Source of the DNA: Archivesica marissinica | Taxonomy: Eukaryota; Mollusca; Bivalvia; Venerida; Vesicomyidae | Length of the DNA stretch: 64,000 bases | NCBI GenBank assembly: GCA_014843695.1 | Contig: CM026404.1 | Coordinates: 59,536,725 to 59,600,724 of the forward strand | Reading direction: 5' to 3' | Shown: positions 11,055-22,300 of the stretch, piece after piece | Layout: each line of letters opens with the position of its first letter | Numbering within the stretch: the first letter of the stretch is position 1 | Position numbers and translations under genes: made by a program | The notes under the pieces: generated by a model | Databases searched by the model: none | Seen by the model: the letters and a program-made list of their open reading frames with translations, nothing else | Told to the model about the DNA's origin: nothing

Positions 11055-12660
11055 CAGTTACAGTCACCCTTTAACATGAGCCAGCATGTACCGGTACTCA
11101 GTTACAGTCACCCTTTAACATGAGCCAGCATGTACCGGTACTCAGTTATACAGTCACCCTTTAGCATGAGCCAAACTGTACCGGTACTCAGTTACAGTCA
11201 CCCTTTAGCATGAGTCAGTATGTACCGGTACTCAGTTATACAGTCACCCTTTAACATGAGCCAGCATGTACCGGTACTCAGTTACAGTCACCCTTTAGCA
11301 TGAGCCAGCATGTACCGGTACTCAGTTACAGTCACCCTTTAGCATGAGCCAGAATGTACCGGTACTCAGTTATACAGTCACCCTTTAGCATGAGCCAGCA
11401 TGTACCGGTACTCAGTTATACAGTCACCCTTTAACATGAGCCAGCATGTACCAGTACTCAGTTATACAGTCACCCTTTAACATGAGCCAGCATGTACCGG
11501 TACTCAGTTACAGTCACCCTTTAGCATGAGCCAGAATGTACCAGTACTCAGTTATACAGTCACCCTTTAACATGAGCCAGCATGTACCGGTACTCAGTTA
11601 CAGTCACCCTTTAGCATGAGCCAGAATGTACCGGTACTCAGTTATACAGTCACCCTTTAACATGAGCCAGCATGTACCGGTACTCAGTTACAGTCACCCT
11701 TTAGCATGAGCCAGCATGTACCGGTACTCAGTTATACAGTCACCCTTTAACATGAGCCAGCATGTACCGGTACTCAGTTATACAGTCACCCTTTAGCATG
11801 AGCCAGAATGTACCGGTACTCAGTTATACAGTCACCCTTTAGCATGAGCCAGCATGTACCGGTACTCAGTTATAGTCACCCTTTAGCATGAGCCAGAATG
11901 TACCGGTACTCAGTTATACAGTCACCCTTTAGCATGAGCCAGCATGTACCGGTACTCAGTTATACAGTCACCCTTTAGCATGAGCCAGAATGTACCGGTA
12001 CTCAGTTATACTGTCACCCTTTAGCATGAGCCAGCATGTACCGGTACTCAGTTACAGTCACCCTTTAGCATGAGCCAGAATGTACCGGTACTCAGTTATA
12101 CAGTCACCCTTTAGCATGAGCCAGCATGTACCGGTACTCAGTTACAGTCACCCTTTAGCATGAGCCAGCATGTACCGGTACTCAGTTACAGTCACCCTTT
12201 AGCATGAGCCAGCATGTACCGGTCAGGGTTCCCTCTGTCTGAATGTTTGTCTGCGTCACTTCTGTCGCCAATTGAAAAATACTGGAGCCAATTTAAAAAA
12301 CTTGGAGCCAACTAAGAGCCATATAATTCACAAATAAATATATGAAGCCATATATTTGACAAAACATGTGCCGAAAATGAATTTAAAAAAAAAAATTAAT
12401 TATATTTTAAAAAGTTGCGCCAAATATTTTTGCCAATTCATAAAATTTAGCGCCAATATTTCTTTTTTGGCGCCATTGGCGACCGACAGCGGGAACCCTG
12501 CCGGTACTCAGTTACAGTCACCCTTTAGCATGAGCCAGAATGTACCGTTACTCCGTTACAGTCACCCTTTAGCATGAGCCAGCATGTACCGGTACTCAGT
12601 TACAGTTACCCTTTAGCATGAGCCAGAATGTACCGTTACTCCGTTATAGTCACCCTTCAG
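11055..12660. repeat. 43/45-bp minisatellite, split by a TIR element
   Basis: About 33 copies of a unit containing CACCCTTTAGCATGAGCCAG and TGTACCGGTACTCAG. Two length variants alternate (CAGTTACAG versus CAGTTATACAG). It is broken at 12224-12500 by an inserted element. Intergenic, with no exon edge in the unit. Confidence 0.95.
12224..12500. mobile_element. TIR element, family D, inserted in the minisatellite
   Basis: Ends CAGGGTTCCCTCTGTC ... GACAGCGGGAACCCTG. The 5-bp CCGGT from the array is duplicated on both sides (12219-12223 and 12501-12505), so the boundaries are exact. The interior is AT-rich with repeated GCCAAT-type motifs and no protein. A partial copy lies at 62190-62396. Confidence 0.85.
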
Positions 12661-12817
12661 AACAGGTATTGAGTTACTGTGTATTTGAAAGACTGACTCC
12701 CCTAAGCAGTTTCTACCAACATTGTGTGTATCTTTGTGATCATGATGCACTTTTTCTAATGACAACGGGCATATAAGTACCCACTCTGTGTATACCTGAT
12801 TGTTTATACAATTTTAT

Positions 12818-13031
12818 TTGGGCTCGATTGCGAAACACGTTCTTTCAACTTATATTAATCACTCTCGAGACCTCATTCCTTATAAATGGAATCCATCGCC
12901 ATAAAGGTGAGAGGGCATGTGGAATTTAAATGCCTTGTCTAAGGGCACAATTGTAATGGCTCCAGCGGGGCTCGAACTCTGGACCTTTTTCGCACCTGAA
13001 GCGAACGCGCATCCACTGCGCCATCACGACT
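12818..13031 (-). mobile_element. tRNA-derived SINE, family 2, reverse
   Basis: On the minus strand: GTGATGGCGCAGTGGATGCG head, GAGTTCGAGCCCCGCTGGAG, and a TTGCCT...GGCGATGGATTCCAT body. It ends about 65 bp before TTLL5 exon c1's acceptor. Confidence 0.85.
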
Positions 13032-13097
13032 TCTGACAATAATGTGTAGACCTGATCTAACTGGCATCTAAATAATTTCTTTTTTGTCATTTTCCAG

Positions 13098-13181
13098 TTG
13101 CTTGTAATTGATGGATGTCAAAGAAACAACACAATAAACCAGTATGATTTGGCATTGAAATTGGTAAACTTCTCTGTCATT
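13098..13181 (+). other. Probable 5' UTR part of TTLL5 exon c1
   Basis: A good acceptor (TTTTTGTCATTTTCCAG) ends at 13097, so the exon carrying the start codon probably begins at 13098. The frame is open from there to ATG 13182 but contains no other ATG in frame and resembles no TTLL sequence. Noncoding upstream exons would lie between 8.9 and 13.1 kb; I could not identify them. Confidence 0.5.
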
Positions 13182-13300
13182 ATGGCATCAATGAAAGATG
13201 GTGAATCGGATGGCGGCTCGTTCACCCCATCGGACGGCAGCGACTCAGATCAGCGAAGTGATAGAGACTCAGACTATGAGAGCGAGGAGGAGGATGCTTT
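13182..13300 (+). CDS. TTLL5: TTLL5 coding exon c1 (start codon)
   Basis: ATG 13182 ([12 protein letters not shown]...), 39 codons plus 2 bases, donor TT|GTAAGATA. The peptide is Ser/Asp/Glu-rich ([10 protein letters not shown] at the end), like the acidic N-terminus of TTLL5. The phase joins c2 to make a Leu codon. MASMKD has a second ATG at codon 4, so the exact start is uncertain. Confidence 0.75.
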
Positions 13301-16300
13301 GTAAGATATTTATATAAAGTCAAACCTGTGTTAGTGGTCACCTCTATTAAGCAGCCCAACAGTCAAACCTGTGTTAGTGGTTACCTCTATTAAGTAGCCC
13401 AACAATCAAACCTGTGTTAGTGGTTACCTCTATTAAGTAGCCCAACAATCAAACCTGTGTTAGTGGTTACCTCTATTAAGTAGCCCAACAATCAAACCTG
13501 TGTTAGTGGTTACCTCTATTAAGTAGCCCAACAATCAAACCTGTGTTAGTGGTTACCTCTATTAAGCAGCCCAACAGTCAAACCTGTGTTAGTGGTTACC
13601 TCTATTAAGCAGTCAAACCTGTGTTAGTGGTCACCTCTATTAAGCAGCCCAACAGTCAAACCTGTGTTAGTGGTCACCTCTATTAAGCAGCCCATACGTA
13701 TTAACCAGCCAGTTTTCAGATTCCCAATATGCTGTTTTATTATGCATTTGACCTCTATTAAGCAGCCACCTGTGTTAAGCAGCCACATTCTGTGATTCCC
13801 TTGGCTGGCTGCTTTAGACAGGGTTGATTGTATCCTCACTTGAATCACTTTGTTCTGTTTCTGGAATTCCAGTTTGGAGGGGGTTCCAGTTTGGAAGGGT
13901 TTCACTGTACTACATGTACACCAGGTCTGATCATGGTTCTGTTTCAGTCTGCCTCCGTGATCGAGTGGTTAAGGTCGCTGACTTGTATACCACTAACCTA
14001 TCATCACTGATGGTCACGGGTTCGAGCCCCGCTCAGGCCGTGTCTCATTTATATGAAAAAGTTGGCAGTTTCTTACGGAGGTTGGTACACCCAAGTACTG
14101 GTTAACCGATGGAGCCTGCCCAGGAAAGGTGTTGTTAGGTAAACTGCCCGCCGGCGTAAAACCCGAAATAACACAATATAATAACATGGTTCTGCTTCAT
14201 ACAGTAGAACCTTCTCTACAGACGGCCTGCTGTAATGTCAATAAGTGGTCTATGTTAGTAGCTCTCCCGTAGCTCGTTAAATCATCCATTGATAGTGGTC
14301 TGCTGAGAGTTTTTGCGCCTCTGTTGTCGAGTGGTTAAGGTCGCTGACTTGTATATCACTGTGAAATATCATCACTGATGGTCCCGCTCAAGTTGTGTCC
14401 CTTCATATGAACAAGTTGGCAGTTTCTTACAGAGGTTGGTGCAAACAAACTCACTGCTGAGAGTTCAAATTATATATTTGGAGAAGAGTATTAATGTAGC
14501 TACTCACATGTTGGACTGTACAATCGGTTTTTCTGCTCGAAATGGTTGAGCCATCTTTCTGAACGGAATTGTGATGGCAGGAGTATGGTTATGTTTTTAA
14601 AAACAATTGTTTATTTCTGTGACGTCATGTGCATTAAATCCGACGATTTACACGACAATTTACAGATTGGATTAGAAAAGAAGTCTTCGTTAAAGACTTA
14701 TATTCGTTCCTCTACCAGAAGTATTGTTAAATTTATCTCTGGAAACACCATGATGTTTTATGTTTATTTATCGTCTCTACCGGTTACGCATATGAGCGAC
14801 GCCTCCTAAAGAGATTAGTCATTTTTAGATCTTTGGAGGATAGTGCAATGATACAGACAGAGACCCATTCCAGAGTCTCCTCTGGTTCTTTTACGTGCAC
14901 AGTGTAAAGCACCGACATGAGACCTTGGTTTAATGTCCCAATGAAAGACTGTTAATTTTATTAGGGTCAGACGGGGGATCGAACCTGTGATCCCTGGATT
15001 ACCAGTCCAATGTGTTAACCACTGGACTACAGATCCGTCTGTAACACCATTAACAATGCTATGTTTTTATTGCAGATCGAAATCAACATTAAACATTCAA
15101 TGGACAGGGTATGGGAAAAAGACACCGGTAATCATGTTCAATGCAGAATGTATTTTCAACAAACGTATCAACATGCGGACAGTTGGAGGTTTGTATTAGT
15201 ATACACTAGTACTGTTAGAGACACTCCCGGTCTACTCTCAAATCTCACATAAAGCATGCAGTGTCACACTTGACTGTTTCTTCTTTGTATAGGATTAATA
15301 TTGACGGACAATGATATGCTTGAATATTATCACTTTTCATGTGAACAATATTTCATAACACCCCCCTCCCCCCTCCACCCTGACCATGTCTTTAAAAGTG
15401 ATCATTGAAAGAGGATGTTGTCACTCTGTGTTTGATCATTTTTGGTTTGTCTTGCACAAGACGAGATATACATGTATGCATTATATTATGCACATTTGTT
15501 TGTGAAGGGTGAGAAATATGTGCAGCCAACTGACTGCTCGAACCCAGGACATTTCGCTTACGGGGCCAAACCAGAGCGTTATTATTTGGCATGTATCGCC
15601 ACCTAGTGAACCTCTACTAATTGTGATCCTTAGGTCATATTTGGCCCACTGTTATTTACATTGACTTACACAGTGCAGCCAACTCACTGCTCGAACCCAG
15701 GACATTTTGCTTACGGGGCCAAACCAGAGCGTTATTATTTGGCATGTATCACTACCTAGTGAACCTCTACTAATTGTGATCCTTAGGTCATATTTGACCC
15801 ACTGTTATTTACATTGGCTTACATAGTGCAGCCAACTCACTGCTCGAACCCAGGACATTTTGCTTACGGGGCCAAACCAGAGCGTTATTATTTGGCATAT
15901 ATCACTACCTAGTGAACCTCTACTAATTGTGATCCTTAGGTCATATTTGGCCCACTGTTATTTACATTGGCTTACATAGTAACACTCTCAGAACTCTTCT
16001 CAGAATGATACTCAGATGTCTAGAGCTTTGATATTTTACATGTGGCGTCACCTAGTGGACCACTACTGAATTTGTTCAAAATTTAATGGTGATCTTTGGG
16101 TCATAATTGAACCCATGGTAGGGGTCGCCAAGTTTACATAGATTTATATGGTACAACTCTTTAAATTGTACTTCTCCGAAACCACAATGCCCAGAGCTTT
16201 GCTATTTTGCATATACAGTCAAACTTGTCTTAAGCAGCCAGCAAAGGGAGTCAGAGAAAGTGGCTGCTTAGCACAGGTGGCTGCTTAATAGAGGTCAAAT

Positions 16301-19300
16301 ATATAATAAAACAACCAATTGGGAATCTGGCTGCTTAATGCAGGTTGGCTGCTTAATGGAGGTGACCACTAACACAGGTTTGACTGTACAGTCAAACATG
16401 TGTAATGGTTTAAAGTAACTGCCACCTTCGAGCAGTATAATAACTCTTACAATAAATATCTGAATTTATGCCCCTTTCTCCATATTTGTTGAAGCTACGG
16501 TATATGTCTCGCATTGACACGTAATATTACGAGAGGAAAAATAAACAATGACTTGTTGAGTATGGTTGACAGAATGGGGTACCAGACAAAACGTAGAATG
16601 GGTACCAGACAGAGCATGTTAGCACAGTACATAGTACACATATATTTAATCTTGCATGTCTGGTTTTGCTAAATGTGGCTGATTTTTTTCCCTATTCGTA
16701 CAGAGAGGTATCACATGTCTTACAAATTTGGCAACTCAGAATGTAAGATAGTACGCAATATTCTCGGTGGTCACGGGTTTCATGAGGTGCATCCTAACAG
16801 CTCGGACTACAACGTTGTATGGACGGGAGCTCATCTCAAGCCTTTTACTCTACGCAGTCTCTCAGAATTCCAGAAAATCAACCATTTCCCAAGGTAGGTG
16901 TCGTGAGTTCCGAAGTACACACAGTTTGTAAGATTTAAGAAAACCAAACACGTCGCAATGTAGCTGTCTTGAGTTATTGAATATACACGGTGTCAGATTT
17001 ATGGAAACCAGTGATTTCTCAAGGTAGCGGATCATATATTAATCAAATCTGGACCACACCATGAAACTTTTAAAGCGACATTACATCGCAAAAAGCAAAT
17101 AAAATGCATTTGTTCACGTATAAATGCATTGCTACTACAAATTCTTCCGAATACATTCGAACACTAACATTGGATCAATAAACAGTGTTTTTGTGGATTG
17201 AAAGTATGATTTCATCCATGCTCCTGAATTGACGTTTGTTTGTCATCGAAGTCGATGCTAAATGCGAGATAATGTCGTTTAGAGATAATTTAACTAAGAA
17301 TAGTCTACAAATAAATATGCACAAATGTGAGATATAAATCTGTGCTATAAATCGTGTTATTCAGGATACACTAGTTGTATTATGCATGGATGTTTACATT
17401 ATTTTGTTATGTCAACGAACCGCGTATACATTTTTGTGTATTAGTTGAAATACTCCGTATTTGAGGCAAATATTTGGAAACAAATTATACCATACAATAG
17501 GAAAATACATTCTGTAGAAATTTGCGTTTTCGCCGATGTAGTGTCGCTTTAACGTTGTTCAATTTGCGTTTTCACTGATGTAGTGTCGCTTTAACGTTGT
17601 TCAATTTGCGTTTTCGCTGATGTAGTGTCGCTTTAACGTTGTTCAATTTGCGTTTTCGCTGATGTAGTGTCGCTTTAACGTTGTTCAATTTGCGTTTTCG
17701 CTGATGTAGTGTCGCTTTAACGTTGTTCAATTTGCGTTTTCACTGATGTAGTGTCGCTTTAAACATAAACATCTCGGTAGGAGGAGAAAATCAAAACTGG
17801 GTTTGTTGATTCCTCAGCTACATATTGCGTTTCTGTGGTTGCAAACAGACGATCCTGATAAGTTACATGTCACATATACACACAGTATCCGCAATTAGGC
17901 CAAACAATTATGGTTTCCCGACCCATCTGATTTTGTATCCCCCTAAATTGTTTTATGAAATTTTGAAGAAAAGAAAATCAAATTTCGTTTTCACATTTTT
18001 CGGTGCCCAAGAAAGAGCATGGTAAAAAAAAAATCAAAACAAAAACATTCCATACCGACCGACCCTATTTTTGTGTGCATGAAACAGTAAACACTGGTAT
18101 TATTTTTTGGCCTGAGCAAACAGAATGTCCTGTTTATATGCCTAAAAGAAAGTTGAAAGGCGAGGCACATTGACAGCGCACAATTTTGTCAAATTCTGAA
18201 TCCAAGGACAAATTGACTTGGTGTGATTTTGTTGATGATTCAGTGACAGACGTGTCAATACCTGCTGTCTACTTGTCTACAAGGGAACCATTTTGAGATT
18301 TCCACACCCCTGCCAAGCTTGTAAAAGAACATTAAAAATTCTGGTATATTTATTTCAGGTATTGCAGAATATTTTTATGTTACTGTTTATGATACTTTTT
18401 AGATCATATGAGTTGACGAGAAAAGATAGGCTGTACAAGAATCTACAGCGGATGCAGCAAATCAAGGTTTGAGCACATATTAATGCAATTGTTACTTGTG
18501 GCTGAGTGGACAAATCACTTTCCCCTCACCGCTATTGTTTGAATCCCACTTGGGGTGTCGAATTTCATGTGAGGAAGCTATCCTGCTGGCTGACGGATGA
18601 TGGATGGTTTTACCTGGGTGCCCGTCTATGTCTTAAATACTGCTCGGAAGGGCATCTAGGGTCTTTCTCCGCTAATACTAGCTGGAGAATAGCTATGTGA
18701 CGTAAGCTAGGAAGGGTACCTAGGGTCTTCCTCCGCTAATACTAGCTGGAGAATAGCTATGTGACGTAAGCTAGGAAGGGTACCTAGGGTCTTCCTCCGC
18801 TAATACTAGCTGGAGAATAGCTATGTGACGTAAGCTAGGAAGGGCACCTAGGGTCTTCCTCCGCTAATACTAGCTGGAGAATAGCTATGTGACGTAAGCT
18901 AGGAAGGGCACCTAGGGTCTTCCTCCGCTAATACTAGCTGGAGAATAGCTATATGATGTAAGCTGTTGGTGCAACATTAAACCAATAAATTATACTATAC
19001 TGGGCAAGTTTTACGTTTAACCTATAGCTGTAGGCAAAGTGAGGTGATAACTCAGGACGATTTGGATGAAGTGTCACAAGCCCTACTTTCTAGGAAAAAT
19101 TAAAAACACATTACATATTTGTTATCTGCTCATTTTGCCTACAGTATGATAACGGTCAGGGCTCGAATTTAGCACTCGCACAAACTAATTTTGCGAGTAG
19201 AAATACAAAAATGCGACTTGAACTTTCTGGCACTAGCAAAATTTAAACCTGTGAAATGTATAATTTACGTTCCTGTTTGTGTACTTTCATTTTCTGATTG

Positions 19301-22300
19301 TAAACACACATAAAACTATGACGTAGAACACAACTGTTTGACGGTTTTTTCGTTTTGCTCCATTTGGGCCAAAATCTGAGTCAATAATAGCAGTATATAT
19401 TCCAAGACGAAATGTCTAAAATAACCAATTTTTTAATGTCAGTAACAGTGGTGAGAGAAGGCAACAATTGCAAGTGCATGTAGTGAGTCTAGTTGGGCGA
19501 TTCTGCCCGTAAAAAGACAATTTGCCCATATCCAAAAACAAAGTGAACGTCGAGACGAAGCATGATGACATGACCCGCACTCGATTCCCCCTATTCCGAC
19601 AGTTGGACCCAGTAGATCTAATTGAAAAGTAAAATGATATTTTATAAAAAAATGCGAGAAAAATTAAACTATTGCGAGTTGACAATTTAGGTACTCGCAA
19701 AAATTTGCCGGTGCACAAAAAAGTTAAATTCTAGCCCTGAAAGGTTAATTAATACGAGGCAGTGAAATCTTGATTTAGAATATGTAAATAATAAATGATA
19801 AATAATGTAGCATGTTACCATCTATTGGGTACATTCATATTCGTTTCCAGAGTCAGTATTTTTGTGCATTATGGATTATCGAGTATAATAGAGACAGACT
19901 ATAACTCGTTAATGTAATCGAATCTACTGAAACAACCAACACGAAATTACTCTGTAAATGTTAGTTTAAACATATTTATTTTCTGTCAATACATGATTAT
20001 TTACAACAACTGATATAAGGAATTGGACAGAAAGCTGTATAGCTTATGATTGTCCTCTCTGTAAATGTTGCACATATTTGTGGCGAATTTTACATTGCTT
20101 CTAATGGGGGAAATGTTTTGATACCAGGCCCCAAGGTTATAAAACTTTTCTAAAGCTCAAGTGATCTGATTGGTTGATTCTGAGCGTTACTGTCAGCTGA
20201 ACCAATCGGGCGCTTGACACTTGAGTTTTGAAATTGGAAAAAAGTTTTATAACCTCCAGGTCATATTAGATTGTTTTATAGCCAACTCCCTTAGGTTAAA
20301 TGCACTCGCTTCTCACCAACGCAACCTGGGTTCGATCCTCGGACCGGGAAGTATGTGAGATGGTATGGTGGTCGCCAGATCAGACAGGTGGGTTTTCTCC
20401 GGGTACTCCGGTTTCCTTCCACACGAATGACTGCATATACGCTTTCATCTGCACCAACGAGAGTGGTTAATATAAGTTGTTAGAACTTGCTTCGCAATCC
20501 TTGTAAAATAAATAAAGTTTAAACTTTAATATCAAGTAGTGTGCTAACAGAGAATCTAGAATACCTATTATTGTATTTTTGTAGGGGGTGAAGAATTTTG
20601 ATATCATACCAGCTAGCTATGTCTTACCTGGGGAGTACCAGGAATTCTGTTGTAAGTATAGGGTATTACCTGGGGAGTACCAGGAATTCTGCTGTAAGTA
20701 TAGGGGTGTATTACCTGGGGAGTACCAGGAATTCTGCTGTAAGTATAGGGGTGTATTACCTGGGGAGTACCAGGAATTCTGCTGTAAGTATAGGGGTGTA
20801 TTACCTGGGGAGTACCAGGAATTCTGCTGTAAGTATAGGGGTGTATTACCTGGGGAGTACCAGGAATTCTGCTGTAAGTATAGGGGTGTATTACCTGGGG
20901 AGTACCAGGAATTCTGCTGTAAGTATAGGGGTGTATTACCTGGGGAGTACCAGGAATTCTGCTGTAAGTATAGGGGTGTCTTACTTGAGTAGTACCAGGA
21001 ATTCTCTTGTAAGTATAGGGGTGTCTTACCTGGGGAGTACCAGGAATTCTGTTGTAAGTATAGGGGTGTATTACCTGGGGAGTACCAGGAATTCTGCTGT
21101 AAGTATAGGGGTGTATTACCTCTATGGAGTACCAGGAATTCTGCTGTAAGTATAGGGGTGTCTTACCTGGGGAGTACCAGGAATCTTGTATGTATAGGGG
21201 TGTTACCTGGGGAGTACCAGGAATTCTGTTGTAAGTATAGGGGTGTATTACCTGGGGAGTACCAGGAATTCTGCTGTAAGTATAGGGGTGTCTTACCTGA
21301 GGAGTACCAGGAATTCTCTTGTATGTATAGGGGTGTCTTACCTGGGGAGTACCAGGAATTCTGTTGTAAGTATAGGGGTGTATTACCTGGGGAGTACCAG
21401 GAATTCTGCTGTAAGTATAGGGGTGTCTTACCTGGGGAGTACCAGGAATTCTCTTGTAAGTATAGGGGTGTATTACCCGAGGAGTACCAGGAATTCTGCT
21501 GTAAGTATAGGGGTGTATTACCTGGGGAGTACCAGGAATTCTGTTGTAAGTATAGGGGTGTATTACCTGAGGAGTACCAGGAATTCTGCTGTAAGTATAG
21601 GGGTGTATTACCTGGGGAGTACCAGGAATTCTGCTGTAAGTATAGGGGTGTATTACCTGGGGAGTACCAGGAATTCTCTTGTAAGTATAGGGGTGTATTA
21701 CCTGAGGAGTACCAGGAATTCTGCTGTAAGTATAGGGGTGTATTACCTGGGGAGTACCAGGAATTCTGTTGTAAGTATAGGGGTGTATTACCTGAGGAGT
21801 ACCAGGAATTCTGCTGTAAGTATAGGGGTGTATTACCTGGGGAGTACCAGGAATTCTGCTGTAAGTATAGGGGTGTATTACCTGGGGAGTACCAGGAATT
21901 CTGCTGTAAGTATAGGGGTGTATTACCTGGGGAGTACCAGGAATTCTGCTGTAAGTATAGGGGTGTATTACCTGAGGAGTACCAGGAATTCTGCTGTAAG
22001 TATAGGGGTGTATTACCTGAGGAGTACCAGGAATTCTGCTGTAAGTATAGGGGTGTATTACCTGAGGAGTACCAGGAATTCTGCTGTAAGTATAGGGGTG
22101 TATTACCTGGGGAGTACGAAGAATTCTCTTGTAAGTATAGGGGTGTATTACCTGAGGAGTACCAGGAATTCTGCTGTAAGTATAGGGGTGTATTACCTGG
22201 GGAGTACCAGGAATTCTGTTGTAAGTATAGGGGTGTATTACCTGAGGAGTACCAGGAATTCTGCTGTAAGTATAGGGGTGTATTACGTGGGGAGTACCAG

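Larger units (their letters stand above)
8904..13097. promoter_or_regulatory. Intergenic region between divergent LYPLAL1 and TTLL5
   Basis: About 4.2 kb separate the two start codons, and both promoters should lie here. I see no TATA box or first exon I can defend. The region holds SINEs, a 180-bp inverted repeat and a 1.2 kb minisatellite. 9700-10600 shows nothing further. Confidence 0.4.
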
